Assembly: GCF_900090045.1 (NCBI RefSeq)
Contig: NC_041787.1
Coordinates: forward strand, 702,001 to 766,000
Direction of reading: 5' to 3'
DNA: 64,000 nucleotides
Source of the DNA: Plasmodium malariae
Taxonomy: Eukaryota > Apicomplexa > Aconoidasida > Haemosporida > Plasmodiidae
Under the pieces are notes generated by a model, which made no database searches, was not told where the DNA came from, and worked only from the letters and a program-made list of their open reading frames with translations. The translations under genes were made by a program, and so were the position numbers. Shown piece by piece: positions 33,774 through 50,127 of this stretch. Within the stretch, counting starts at the first letter, position 1; every line of letters starts with the position of its first letter.

Positions 33774-36623
33774 ATGAAATGTATAGCAAAAGATGAAAAA
33801 AAAATGCCCGTAAAAAGTGCATTCCTAAAAAGTTTACACTGCCTAAAATTCAAAAAAGTTAGAGCCTTGGATAAAATAAAAGGGTGCATTTCTACGAAGA
33901 AGGTGTCTTACTCTAGCCAGAAGAATGAGAATGGTAACAACAAACATAATAAATATAAAAATGAGGATAAAAATCAAACAGTAGAAATAAATTACAAAAA
34001 AAAAAAAAAAAATGATAACAATTATGTGCCTAATTCCATTGAACAAGATGGTATGAAAAATATACCCATCGATTTTATGAAAATAAATGAAGTAAAGGAG
34101 TCCAATTTTTTCCCGAATTTTGTGTTAACCATTTTGACAAAAAAAAATTCTGAAGAAACCAAGAAGAGATATATAAATCAGTATAAGAAATATTTAGATC
34201 AGTATTTCCAAACAAATGATACAGAAAACATTTTATGTGAAAAAAAAAGATTGACGTTTGTTGACATCTTTGTAACCCTTTATTTATGTTATGTAGAAAA
34301 AATTTTTGACTTGGATTTTTTAACAAAATTAAATAAAGAATTTGATAAATTATTTCATGCTCAAAATGAAAAAGATATATTAACTAAAGTGAGTATAAAT
34401 TATTTTATGATGATTTTTTATTATTTTTCCATTTTAAATATTGAAAATGTAACGTTGTATAAAAGTATAAAAGATTATATTATTAATACAGATATAGAAC
34501 CAATAATTATTTACAAATATTTGGAATGTATTAGTCTAATCAAAAATATAGATGATAATACAACTAGTGCCAATGTGTGTGGTGATCATATTATGCCCAT
34601 AATTCAAATTTTTACCGAAAATTTTTTCCATTTTAATAATTACCTTATTTTGAATATTTTACATTTCTTACATAATTTAAATGTTGTTGATAAAGATCTC
34701 TTCTTACTGTTAACTAGAAAATTAAACAAAAATGTATATAATCAAAATGCAAATCGCTATGAATTATGCATGCTGGCGCGTACGTACGCATTGTACAAAA
34801 AGGAAAACATTACATTCAATAGCTATTTGTATGAAGACTTAATGAAAAGTATAACCAAGTATGAAGACGATTTTCAAAACGATAACCAGGAAATATTAGA
34901 CCAAAAGGAGTCAGAAAATTTGCAGGACTACGTAGGTTTCAGCAACGATAGAAGCAGCGATAGAAGTAGCGATAGAAGTAGCGATAGAAGTAGCGATAGA
35001 AGCAACGATAGAAGCAACGATAGAAGCAACGATAGAAGCAACGATAGAAGCAGTTATGGGGGGAGGGAACACCTCGAAAATAAGGGCCAAGAGAAAGGGG
35101 ACCAGGAGGAACCCCCTCGAGTGAACAACCAACACGTTCTCGAAATTGAAAACATCAATAGAGATAATTACGTTATATTTAAAAATACACTATATAATGA
35201 AGGTTTGGGTTTTTATTCCTTTTTTATAAACGCAAAAACTACGAATAAAGAGTTATTTAAGAAGAAGGACAAATTAAATATTAGTTTTAGAATGTCTAGA
35301 ACGGAAGAGAAGGAAAAAAGTTATTCACACATCTCCCAATGGTACAGAACTTTTATTTGTGATGAATATAAAAAGAAGGATATAAAAAATGAGAACTTCA
35401 TTAATTTTGACAACAAAAGCTATGACAAGAAAATGGATGAAACGAATGAAGTGAGCGAAATGGATGAAATAATTCGAACGTATAACTATTTTTTAAAAGA
35501 GAATTTACAGTATGAGTACAGCTATGGGAAGCTTATAGATATAGTGAGAAATGTAAGTGAGCAATTAGATCAGGTAAAAATTGATATAAACAAATTTGCA
35601 GATGTAAGTGTAAACGATTATAACGAGACTTTTCTTACATATAAAAATAAATTATTATTTATTGATAATTATTACATTGGTCATATATTTTACATAATTG
35701 ATTCAATGTTAACATTGAATGTACATCATAATTGTACATATTTTGATAAACTGGAAAATAAAATTCTTAGCTTAATAAAAAATAATGAAAATTATATAAT
35801 TGACAATTTTGATAGTAATGAAATAAAAAGTGTTCTAATTTTTTTAGCACACAGAAATAGGTATTATAAAGAATCCTTTATTTATTGTCTAACGCACAGA
35901 ATCGTTGATTTGTATCTTAACAATCTTTGTAAACCGAAAATATTGGCAGCGTATTTTCATAATTTATTATATTTTACTAAGAGAAGAATTACCAAGAAAA
36001 ATAAATTTAACCATACCATAAGGAATGTTATATATAATAGTTTTTCTTGGTTAAATAATAATAAAAATCCATTCAAGGAAGAGAATAATAGTATGTCAAC
36101 TTCAGAACAAAAAAAAGAAATAGTAAGTATATACAATAATATTAAGGTAAAAAATTATTCTGTTTTACAGGTCTTATCTATATATATTTGTAAAAATGTA
36201 TATTTTATGAGTCTCTCAACTTTAGCTTCCCTGCTAAGATCTCTTTCTTATTTATCATTTGGTGATATTAATTTTTATAATGTTTTTATACCATTATTTA
36301 TGAAGCATATGGAAAATTTAAAAAATGTTGACATTTTGAACATAACCCAGGTAATGCAAAAATGTGAACGTGCACAGGCATATGTATATAATATATATAT
36401 ATATATATATATTTATTTATTTATTTATATTTATATTTATATATTTATATATTTATATGTGCGCGTGACCACATGTCGACGCATTTGATTTTTTCTCGTT
36501 TAGGCATTCAACAAACAAAAAATTAAAAACAAATATTTTTTCTATATGTTATCAAAGCGATATCAACAAAATAATGCCAGCAAAACTATGAGATCAGACT
36601 TTGAAATTAAGCTAATTGGATAG
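33774..36623 (+). CDS. Large predicted organellar protein, helical-repeat-like (898 aa)
   Basis: Two exons: 33774..36350 (ends LNITQ at donor gtaatg, phase 0) and 36504..36623 (acceptor tctcgtttag, AFNKQKIKNKYFFYML to TAG). The start is the first ATG in frame (MKCIAKDEKK), giving a basic N-terminus that would suit mitochondrial or apicoplast import. The body is a succession of Leu/Ile/Asn/Tyr-rich helices (for example LSTLASLLRSLSYLSFGDIN), like Plasmodium heptatricopeptide-type RNA-processing proteins; I see no RAP domain or enzyme motif. Residues about 390-430 are a Ser/Asn-Asp-Arg-Ser repeat (12-bp DNA unit). Without the second exon the frame would end in (TA)n-encoded Tyr/Ile junk, so splicing is well supported. 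Organellar RNA function is inference. Confidence 0.82.
34945..35055. repeat. 12-bp coding repeat GATAGAAGTAGC, (S/N)DRS peptide
   Basis: About nine in-frame copies in two blocks, AGTAGC-type first and AGCAAC-type second, giving SDRS then NDRS repeats. The block structure suggests local duplication of each variant. Confidence 0.9.
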
Positions 36624-38009
36624 CTAAAATAAAAAAAAAAAAAAAAATTATTTTATTTTATTTATTTATTTTTTATTTTTTGTTTAGGTTATTTTAATTT
36701 AATTGATTTATTAATTACACGCAGCGAACATATAATTTGGAGCAGTAAAGTATAGTAGATGTGTTTCTTTGAAGCATTAGATGTGTTACAACTTTTTAAT
36801 TTACTGAATAATACTAGACAAAAATGAAAATAAAAAATTAAACGGCATAGGGGGAAATGAATTTATCAACACACATATATGTGCATATATGCATGTATAT
36901 TCGTACACCTGTATGTCGTAAAGCGATAGGAAAATTATATAAACTAAATAATACTATTTTTTTTGTAAGCATTTTACTACTTTATTTTTTTACTAATAGT
37001 AGTGCCTCCATGTGCCTATTTAATTATATTTTATAGAACCTTCTTAAATTTAAACAAAGATTTTTTAATTAATATATGAATCTTACGCTTACGGAAAATG
37101 TCTTTCTATCATATATTAATACTCTGAACGCTTGGGTTTATTATATAGATATAATGGAGAACAGCACAAAAGGAAAAAAAAAAATAATAAAATAAAATAA
37201 AAAATAATAAAATAAAATAAAAAATATATATCTTTATTTTTATTAAAGTGTCTACTGTAACATTATCTCATTTATGTATGCATTTTTTTTTCTTTTTTTT
37301 TTTTTTTATCTCTTTTTAAAGTGCAACAACATATATATCAGCTACAACATATGAATGCCCATAAAAAACGAGTGTAAAAAATCGGTTTGTCGTATTAAAG
37401 TTCTATTGTGCACTCTGTTAATGCAATAACAAGCATGCTAAAAAAATTCTAATTATATATACTCAAATATAAAGAAAAGGATGATAAATTTATATCCTAA
37501 TTAATACTATGCTAACATGTTTCATTTTCTACAAATGAACATAGAAATACATTTTTTAAATGCTCCATATTTAATTTACGTGTGTAAATATATTTTTTTA
37601 CGTAAAAAAGTAATGATGTTTATTATATCTCATACATATTTTTTTTTAGACGCATCATATATATTTAAGTGTAATAAATATACCTTATGATATTTTACGG
37701 ATAATCATACTATTTAGTATTGTATATATATTTTAAAAAAAAATAAAATTAAATTATTTTTACTACACTTTTTTACATTGTATTAATTCTGCGTTACATT
37801 TTAAGTGTTAACTCTTATATGAACATATTCTAGTATGTTAAAATCGGAGTTATTTTTAATTTAAAAAAATTATGAAAAACAGAGGTAATATTAACAATAA
37901 TTGTTAGCAGTTTATTTGCTGATATTTTAAAAGAATGGAAATGTATACAATAATGAACAGAATATATGAAACATAATCCTTTGCTTTGTTTTGTTTCGCT
38001 ATGCTTTCC

Positions 38010-38040
<31 letters not shown>

Positions 38041-38385
38041 GTTCCTTTTTTGTTCCTTCTTTGTTCCTTTTTTGTCAATTGTTTCAATTTGCTAAATTTT
38101 AACTTTTCACCTATTGCAGTAAATTTTTTTTTTTTTTTTTTTTGAAGATACTACATATTGAAAATTTTTTTGTGCTTTAAATATAATTTTTTTTTTTATT
38201 TTTTTCAAATGCATGTTAATTAAAATTTATTAATATATACACCTTTTGTACACCTTTCTTCATCATGTTTTAATCATTAATATTTTTAAGTTTTCGAAAA
38301 AAATATTTTTTTATAAATAATTTTATTTACACATTTCTAACAAATTGTAAACAGCAATTTAACTAGAAAATCAGAAATAGGAAAA
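36624..38385. other. Intergenic 1.8 kb, 5' flank of PKG
   Basis: Very A+T-rich with poly-A/T runs and short AAAATAAAATA repeats around 37180-37225. No gene seen on either strand. Confidence 0.6.
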
Positions 38386-42995
<4,610 letters not shown>

Positions 42996-43144
42996 GCAGA
43001 GCGGGAGGTAGACGAAAGCGCGTACCTCTAAACATGATAGTCATTGCGGCGTAGAGGTGATTTGCAATTCGTCCATTGAACTGCACGAACACATGTACAT
43101 GTGCAGACAGGTCCTTTGAATTTGATCAGCCCTCTTCGAACCAT
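42996..43144 (+). other. 3' flank of PKG
   Basis: Follows the PKG stop; comparatively G+C-rich and leading into the possible small gene at 43145-43825. No polyadenylation site can be named with confidence. Confidence 0.4.
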
Positions 43145-43825
43145 ATGGTACAAAATAGCAAGATACATTTCGTAGGCGAAAAAATGCGATTTTGCGATGT
43201 GTTAATGCGCAAAATATTCCTTACCGCACGCTTGCAGTGCATTATTGTTATAAATCCTAGGTACGTTCATTACGTTCGTTATGCCAGGTATGTGCATTTT
43301 TTGATTGCTTCCTGCTTCCTCCGTTCCCCCCCCCCTTCACCCAACCTCTACTACTACTTAATCTATGAAATTTTTTGTTTAAATGATCCCCAATATGATG
43401 ATGTGCACCACAAAATGTACATTAACTTTAAGAATGTGCTATATCATAGAATAGTAGCTCATTCCAAATGAACTATTTTAGATGAAATTTCTAATATTAT
43501 CTTTTATCGAAATATTTACTACCATGCTATGGGGTCATATGATATCACTTTACCGCTGGATATATCGTAATTCCTACAAAATTCCATGAGGCGAAGGAAC
43601 TAAAAATGAAAATTGTCTAAACGTAGGTATCATAACCGAAGAGTTGATTTTGTAACGTATTGTTACTTGTTGTTACAGTTTTTCAGGTATTATTATTTAT
43701 TTATTTTTTTTTTTTTTTGGTTTTTCAAAAGGTTGGAAATTTCAGACCTCTGGCTCAGAGCGAAGAAAATTGAACAAAAAAAAAAAAAAAAAAAAAGAAA
43801 AAGAAAAGAGAATTGGGATAAGTAA
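43145..43825 (+). CDS. Possible small gene downstream of PKG, unknown function (about 98 aa, tentative)
   Basis: A tentative chain: 43145..43287 (begins MVQNSKIHFVGEKMRF, ends phase 2 at donor gtatgt), 43627..43686 (YHNRRVDFVTYCYLLLQFF) and 43732..43825 (LEISDLWLRAKKIEQ, poly-Lys, ENWDK, TAA). Phases agree. The last intron would be only 45 nt of T-rich sequence and is in frame, so it may be retained. The middle acceptor has a poor pyrimidine tract, which is the weakest point. The raised G+C of the first block is the main argument. It could instead be PKG 3' UTR with chance open frames. No family recognised. Confidence 0.24.
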
Positions 43826-43931
43826 ATTGACAAGATGTGAAAACATGCAAAGTTTTGTGAAACCACGAAGCAACGAAAAAATAAAAAGATAAATACGACT
43901 CGTACACAAATGCGCACAGCGAGGGGGCACT

Positions 43932-45353
43932 TTAGAGCAGGCCGCAGAATGGAGTTGGGTTTTTCGAAGAATCTACAGCTAGGGGTTCTTGTGAATTGAA
44001 GTCGAAATAGGTGATAAAGTCATCAGTATTAGGAACAGCATCCAAACAGACCTGTCCCAGGAGACCTAATCTGAACATATCAATAAAAAATCTACATCCA
44101 CCATTAATATCTAAATATTTATAATTTCTACATAAATTTAGTTTTGTCGAAATGACATTACTAACAAAACGAATATCATTAGTAGGTTGTTCTAGACCAA
44201 GCATTTTCACATATTTATAATATTTATATTTATTTAACATAAATAAAATGTAATCTCCAACATACATATGATCATATTTATAATCTAGTGTAGATCCTAT
44301 TGCACTTAGTTTTAAGCTGATTTGTTTATCTTCCATTTTTGGTAAAAATATACCTGGTGTGTCTATAAAATATAATAAAGGACTATTTGAAACTTTATAT
44401 GTGTTAATTGTTTTTGTCGTACCTGCCAAAATATTTGTTTGAACTCTTTTTCTATTAACCTCATATGCTATTTTATTATTTTTATATCCATATTTACTCA
44501 TATTATATGTAATATCTTTGAACGAATTTATAATACTGGACTTACCTACATTAGGTAAACCTATTAACATAGCGAATATACCTAAACTTTTAAATTTGGG
44601 TTTTATTTCTTTGCAAATATCACGTATTTTTGATATATTTTTATTAAATTTTGATGATGTTAATAAACATATAGAATTTGATTTCTCTTCTATTAAATTT
44701 TTTGCTTTTAACGCTACTTTATTACATATTAAATCTACTTTATTTAAAATAATTATACATCGCTTACTATTTTTATATTTTTTTTTCATACTGTTTATAA
44801 TAAAATGGTTACTACTTGTAAATGGCAGTCGAGCATCTCGTACTTCTATTATTACATCACATATATCAAATTTCTTTTTTATATTTACAGATGACTTGTG
44901 CATGTAATTTGGAAAACATGTAATATTCTCGTCAAATATGAATATCTCTCTGCATGCAAAATCGGTGTATTTTTCTTTCTTCTTATTACTATTATAAATA
45001 TTATTGCTGCTATAAATATTATTGCTGCTATAAATATTATTACTGCTATAAATATTATTAATATTATTATTACTATTTTTTTTTTTTTTTTCTTCACCAT
45101 GTTCCACATCACACTCTGTTATCTTCTTTTCCAACTCTGTCCCATTATCCCTACTTGCATTTACAAAACTGTTCAGATATATTTCTTTATTGTTTTCACT
45201 CCAATTTTTTTGCTCTATCCCCTTATTGACACTCTTTTTTGCGTTCTCCAGGTCTTTTCTTAAAAATATATCACTCAGTTTTGGCCCCAGATCCTTCTTC
45301 CACACACTTATCGACGAAGATGATGTTGATCTGATAATTCTTCTACTGCTCAT
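43932..45353 (-). CDS. MTG1/YlqF-type circularly permuted GTPase (mitochondrial ribosome assembly)
   Basis: Single exon, 473 aa. This family binds GTP and matures the large ribosomal subunit, usually in mitochondria. GTPase motifs appear in permuted order: G4 NKVD (204-207), G5-like TSS (about 232-234), G1 GLPNVGKSS (265-273), G2 GTTKT (311-315) and G3 DTPG (331-334). The family entry motif FPNYMHKS (148-155) followed by DVIIEVRDARLPF corresponds to the FPGHMxKA and D-x-x-x-E-VRDAR region of MTG1/RbgA. The N-terminus is Ser/Arg-rich and plausible as an import signal; residues about 99-122 are an NIYSSN repeat insertion. The C-terminal domain is retained to the end. Organellar location is inferred from family and N-terminus. 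Confidence 0.92.
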   Translation of the reverse strand: MSSRRIIRSTSSSSISVWKKDLGPKLSDIFLRKDLENAKKSVNKGIEQKNWSENNKEIYLNSFVNASRDNGTELEKKITECDVEHGEEKKKKNSNNNINNIYSSNNIYSSNNIYSSNNIYNSNKKKEKYTDFACREIFIFDENITCFPNYMHKSSVNIKKKFDICDVIIEVRDARLPFTSSNHFIINSMKKKYKNSKRCIIILNKVDLICNKVALKAKNLIEEKSNSICLLTSSKFNKNISKIRDICKEIKPKFKSLGIFAMLIGLPNVGKSSIINSFKDITYNMSKYGYKNNKIAYEVNRKRVQTNILAGTTKTINTYKVSNSPLLYFIDTPGIFLPKMEDKQISLKLSAIGSTLDYKYDHMYVGDYILFMLNKYKYYKYVKMLGLEQPTNDIRFVSNVISTKLNLCRNYKYLDINGGCRFFIDMFRLGLLGQVCLDAVPNTDDFITYFDFNSQEPLAVDSSKNPTPFCGLL

Positions 45354-45476
45354 TTATTGGTTATCAGAAAATTATTCTTTTTGTTTTGGAAAAAATGGGC
45401 TCCCTATACCAATACACCTACGTGAGGGATTTTCCCCTCGTCCGCGGTATTTTAGCGATCCCTCCCAAAAGTGAAA

Positions 45477-45509
<33 letters not shown>

Positions 45510-46228
45510 CGTATATTCATATATACGCATATACGTATGTACGTATGTATGCATATATGTATGTATGCATGTATGTATGCACACGCATGTATATTTGTGT
45601 GTCCTTTTCGCAGAACTACAAAGGGGGTTGTTCCTGCTATAATATTATACAGTTATATTGGAAATTTTAATCTTAAAAATGAATTTTTTTTTTTTTTTTT
45701 TTTTTTTTTTTCCTTTTTCTTGTTTTCCTTTATCATTAATAACGAATGGATAACTTTTCCCTAAGTTGTTGAATTTAGAAATGATAAAAAAAAAAAAAAA
45801 TAAAAAAAATTATTATGCAATATATGCAGCAAATAAATGCGCAGAGTAAATGACGCATTAAATGTATATGGGTAGAGAAAAAAAAATTATGCGTGCGAAT
45901 TATCATACAAAATGATCAAAATGACGGGCTATATAATGCGCAAAAAAAAGGTGCTAAATAATCGACGTAGCAGTTGCAGATATGCACAAAAAAAATTTCC
46001 CCTTTTTTTGTTTTTACGTTGGCAAATAATTACACACAAAAAAGGGTATTTAAGTTACATACACCTGTGATAAATTAAACATTAATGATATGAAGTCTCA
46101 GTATTTCTTCTCCCAAGGCCCACAGTAGTAAAACTGTTTGTGCATATTAATTTCATTTTTTTTTTTTTTTTTTTTTTTTTGCGAAAAATGGTTACTTAGC
46201 ATAGCCTTTTCCTTTCAAATTATCAAAA
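45354..46228. other. Intergenic, divergent region
   Basis: 5' flank of the GTPase gene, with (TA)n at 45481-45508, GTATGTATGCA repeats and poly-T at 45686-45711 and 46154-46181. No gene seen. Confidence 0.5.
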
Positions 46229-46330
46229 ATGTCAAATGTCGAAATGACTGAAGTACCTCGTAAGCATTCTAAACCTGCGGGGAAGGGCCAAAGAGGTAAG
46301 CATCAAAAAATGAGAAAATTTCAAGTATAA
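46229..46330 (+). CDS. Very short basic ORF or first exon (33 aa, tentative)
   Basis: ATG at 46229 opens MSNVEMTEVPRKHSKPAGKG and continues QRGKHQKMRKFQV to TAA. The stretch is clearly richer in G+C and in codon variety than its flanks and sits just after long T-tracts typical of Plasmodium 5' regions. A donor (gtaagc at 46296) inside it allows the alternative that this is exon 1 of a spliced gene, but only about 120 bp remain before the antisense gene and I found no convincing second exon. I do not recognise it. Confidence 0.28.
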   Translation: MSNVEMTEVPRKHSKPAGKGQRGKHQKMRKFQV

Positions 46331-46455
46331 TAATTTAAAAGATTACAAGATGAACAAATAAGAGCTGGGCGAAGAACAACTATACTAGCAAACACACATA
46401 AAGGGAAAACTACTATACAAATGACAAAAATAAAAATAAAGATATCAATTTTGCT

Positions 46456-49400
46456 TTACTTGGGACTGTTCGAAGGAATGCTCAAATATTCCCCTTTATT
46501 AATAACTACATTAAATTTGTTCTTCTTTAAATAACGAAAAATCTTAATAGTAATGCTGTTGACGTTTTTGTACTCACGAATATAATCCAAGGCAATTATA
46601 AAAATAGCATTTTGGCTTAACTCCTTCGAATGGCTATTTTTTAATATTTTAAAAATATTATTAACAAGGTAATTATTCGTTTTATTATATTTTTGTAAAC
46701 TCAAATAAATATACATCATATTTTCCTTTATGTGTGTATTATCTTTTGCATTTGTTTTAAAGTAAATATATGAACATATATAGCTAATGTATTCTATTAT
46801 GTGAACAAAATTACACACATTGCTTGACATATCATTCATATTCCGATTGCTCACATGCTGACTCATATCGTTAGGTACACATTTGCCCATGTTATCATTT
46901 CTACTCATCTCTTCAGAATTTGTAGTAATAATATTATTCGATTTATCATTTATTAGCATGCTATAACTGTTAGTCTTTAAATTTTTACAAATTTGTACGT
47001 GACCCATGTTTGGTTCATTCTTACTGAAGCAGCAATGTGGAATAGTGGCATCTATGAACATATCATCAAGGAGGAAGGAATTTTTAAAAAAGGTTGATAC
47101 TTCTCCAGGATCGTCTGTTACACTATTTATATTACGATCCATCGCATGCTCTCCGTTTCTTAATTTTTTTCTCCCATTATTATGCCCATTTTTTCCCACA
47201 TTTACGTTCTCCCCAGTGAGTGATAAAGGTTCTCCCCGCTCCTCCATAACGCATAGAGGGTATGCAATGGCATCTACATATGTGCTTAACTTTTTTACAA
47301 TATCTTGACTGTAATTAAAAAAAAGCTGTAATTTATTCATAGGAATTGAATCTTGTCCATTATTATATGTTATAAACTGTAAGTGGGTAAATATGTGAAT
47401 GATAAAGGAGGCCATCTTCCTTTGGTATATGTCGCAAGATGCATCTTCTTTTTCATCTCCTTGTGCATCTCTTAGGGAATCTTCCTGGGCATGTTCTTCT
47501 GCATTTTTTATGGCATCTCCCTGGGTATCTCCTTGTGCACCTCTTTTATATATATAATACATAAGAAGGTCTAATACAAAATTTACATAAACGTTTAATA
47601 CTATTGTGTACTTGCTTATATCACACATATTTTCGTAATTAATGTAATAGTGTTTCTTGATGTACTTAAAAATATTGTCTACTTTGTTTGCATATACTGA
47701 CATATCAATTTTTGTGCCATCTGTATGAGTTCGACATGACTCCACCTCCTGAAGACCAACATTGGTGTGATAGTAAAATAGGAAATTTCGAAAGAGTGCA
47801 CTATATATATGCAAAAAGTTTAAGACCAAACGGTTCTCTTCAAACAATTGCATAAACAGTTTATTCACAAAAATTATTTGGTTTTCATTAAAGATTGGGC
47901 ATGTATTATACAATACCGTTATTATATTATTAACATTTAAATAGATAATTTTTTGTGTTAATATGTACAAAAATATCTCGTTTAACTTTTTCATAAGCTC
48001 AACACATTCCTCACCAGTTACAGTCATATCCTCTTCAGTTCTTGCTTCGAGTTCATACAGGAAGCACATTTCATTTTCCTTTTTTAAATTATTTACGTAT
48101 GAAGTGCACAATTCTACCTTACACTCTTCCGTACATTCCTTCTTACACTCTTCCGTACACTCCTTCTTACACTCTTCCGTACACTCCTTCTTACACTCTT
48201 CCGTACATTCCTTCTTACACTCTTCCGTACATTTCTTCTTACACTCTTCCGTACACTCCTTCTTACACTCTTCCGTACACTCCTTTTTACACTCCTTCCC
48301 CAATTTGCTGCTAGCACGAAGTAAAGACATCGCTATTCGACTTGACCCATTTTTCTTATTCAACTTGTCCGAAATACTATTGACAAGTTCTTGCATATGA
48401 TTCCTTCGAGCAGTGGTTAAACTTTTCCCTTTTCTTTTTTTAAAATGCCTCTTTAAAATTCTATTTATGTATACATATAAATATATGACATGTTTTATGT
48501 TCATGTTTTCGAAATTTTTTTTTTTCTCATTCAAAATATGTAAAAAATGAGAGAGATATTCATTTTCATTTTTCGAAAAATAGGTAAGCATATTATATAT
48601 TTCTAAATTATCATATGACTCAATATTATCTATTATTTTGTTAAATATAAAATTGATTAAATCTCTGTCACATAATTTTACTATGCTCTTAAAAACTTTT
48701 GCTTCTACTTTATTACATTTCATCATTTCGTTATTTATTACAAATTTAAATAAAGTCCTATCCAAATGAGAAATATAATTTTTATTTTTAAACAGGATCT
48801 CGTATATATGAAACAAGTAGTTATTTAAAAACAGAAAATTTTCTTTTTGCATAGGGGTCAATCTTTTTCGTGCGCTTAATGCCTTAATGGTTGTAGGATG
48901 AACTTTCGTATTTTTTCCTATCTGTTTATGTTCCTCCTCATATAAGTGTCTTACTTTCTCTTCTTCTTGGAAACCTACCCATTCTACTTGGCCGCTTATC
49001 AATTCTCTACTAGTCTGTATATTATCCCCTACTCTGCTTAAATACTCTCCTTTTACTAAACTGTAAAAATGACTATGTAAGTAAGTTCGAATTTTTTGAA
49101 ATTTTTTAGACAAAAAATTAAAATTATGAATGCAACTAAACAAATAAAACTTGTTTAACATACTCAAGTGCTTGAAATCATTTTGTACATGTGAATACAT
49201 TATAATGACAAGCTCCTTATCTATCATATTAATTTTTGACAAAAGGTAACAATATGAAAGATATAAATCAGTGTTCACATGTATATTTTTATTTTTGAGG
49301 AAACATAAAACTGCTCTACTTAAACTTAGTTTTCTTTTAATATCAACTTTTAAATTACAATCAATGAGTAACTTAAATATAACTACTGCATGTTTTAACC

Positions 49401-50127
49401 ACAGGTATTTAACTTCATTAAGATTTGCATTCTTTAGCACGCTGTCATATTCACCGTTCAGCATATATTCACCTGATTCCTTCTCTTTTTCCACTTCCCT
49501 TTCCACTTTCTTTTCCATATCCTTTTCTTCTTCACATTTATGCAGTTTCCGTTTTTTGCTGCATACATTTTTATTCGTTAAATTTTTGCTTAGGCGTGCA
49601 TAACGTGCCTCATTAAATGTTTCATCTTGCTTGATCATTTTTTCTTTCTTCACCTTTTCTGGGTTAGCCTTGTCCTCGTAGGGATCGAGCAGCTTGTTCC
49701 ACTTACCATTCGTCGCATATGTCAATCCCAAATTACTCTTGCTCCTGTGAACTGTTTTTATATATTCTTTTAGTACACCTACAGAGATGTTGTTGTAGTA
49801 CTTCCATTTTAGTTGTTGTATGTTTCTGTTATTCGAACCACCATCTGCAATTGCCACTTCATTTGCCAGTGTATTTTCCTCCGCATTCACAACTTCATTT
49901 TCCACTGCATCTGATGGTATATCTTCCTTCTTGCTGTTCAATTTGCACACATTCCTATTGATGTACTTTAGATAGTCCTGCGTATGTTCGCCGCTTACGT
50001 TCTTACTTGTGTCAAATATAATAAGATTTAAAATATTATTTATTTTATTATTTATTTCTTTCTCTAAAATTTTGTATGGCCATTTTTGCGTGTTCACATT
50101 GTTTCTGGCTGTGCTTATGGCTTTCAT
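46456..50127 (-). CDS. Large predicted organellar protein with Cys-rich octapeptide array (1223 aa)
   Basis: Single exon. The N- and C-terminal thirds are Leu/Ile/Asn/Lys-rich helical sequence (VFKLLIDCNLKVDIKRKLSL; TIKIFRYLKKNKFNVVINKG), the texture of Plasmodium mitochondrial or apicoplast helical-repeat RNA-binding proteins. The last 40 residues resemble the strand-rich end of a RAP domain (KNKFNVVINKGEYL), an uncertain recognition. Residues about 606-672 are a tandem array of the octapeptide KKECTEEC (24-bp unit), seven to eight copies, placing a cysteine every fourth residue among Lys and Glu. A second low-complexity zone, acidic with repeated EDAQGD-like pieces, lies near 860-900. No catalytic motif was seen. 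It ends 23 bp past plus-strand small-ORF candidates, so any overlap there would be antisense. Confidence 0.85.
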   Translation of the reverse strand: MKAISTARNNVNTQKWPYKILEKEINNKINNILNLIIFDTSKNVSGEHTQDYLKYINRNVCKLNSKKEDIPSDAVENEVVNAEENTLANEVAIADGGSNNRNIQQLKWKYYNNISVGVLKEYIKTVHRSKSNLGLTYATNGKWNKLLDPYEDKANPEKVKKEKMIKQDETFNEARYARLSKNLTNKNVCSKKRKLHKCEEEKDMEKKVEREVEKEKESGEYMLNGEYDSVLKNANLNEVKYLWLKHAVVIFKLLIDCNLKVDIKRKLSLSRAVLCFLKNKNIHVNTDLYLSYCYLLSKINMIDKELVIIMYSHVQNDFKHLSMLNKFYLFSCIHNFNFLSKKFQKIRTYLHSHFYSLVKGEYLSRVGDNIQTSRELISGQVEWVGFQEEEKVRHLYEEEHKQIGKNTKVHPTTIKALSARKRLTPMQKENFLFLNNYLFHIYEILFKNKNYISHLDRTLFKFVINNEMMKCNKVEAKVFKSIVKLCDRDLINFIFNKIIDNIESYDNLEIYNMLTYFSKNENEYLSHFLHILNEKKKNFENMNIKHVIYLYVYINRILKRHFKKRKGKSLTTARRNHMQELVNSISDKLNKKNGSSRIAMSLLRASSKLGKECKKECTEECKKECTEECKKKCTEECKKECTEECKKECTEECKKECTEECKKECTEECKVELCTSYVNNLKKENEMCFLYELEARTEEDMTVTGEECVELMKKLNEIFLYILTQKIIYLNVNNIITVLYNTCPIFNENQIIFVNKLFMQLFEENRLVLNFLHIYSALFRNFLFYYHTNVGLQEVESCRTHTDGTKIDMSVYANKVDNIFKYIKKHYYINYENMCDISKYTIVLNVYVNFVLDLLMYYIYKRGAQGDTQGDAIKNAEEHAQEDSLRDAQGDEKEDASCDIYQRKMASFIIHIFTHLQFITYNNGQDSIPMNKLQLFFNYSQDIVKKLSTYVDAIAYPLCVMEERGEPLSLTGENVNVGKNGHNNGRKKLRNGEHAMDRNINSVTDDPGEVSTFFKNSFLLDDMFIDATIPHCCFSKNEPNMGHVQICKNLKTNSYSMLINDKSNNIITTNSEEMSRNDNMGKCVPNDMSQHVSNRNMNDMSSNVCNFVHIIEYISYICSYIYFKTNAKDNTHIKENMMYIYLSLQKYNKTNNYLVNNIFKILKNSHSKELSQNAIFIIALDYIREYKNVNSITIKIFRYLKKNKFNVVINKGEYLSIPSNSPK
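48110..48300. repeat. 24-bp coding minisatellite, KKECTEEC octapeptide
   Basis: About eight copies of the unit whose plus strand reads CTTCTTACACTCTTCCGTAC plus ACTC/ATTC. Substitutions are few and mostly silent or conservative (one Glu to Lys), suggesting recent homogenisation. Confidence 0.9.

Noticed and set aside
47963..48400. Plus-strand Ser/Leu/His repeat ORF
   Set aside because: Antisense shadow of the KKECTEEC coding repeat.
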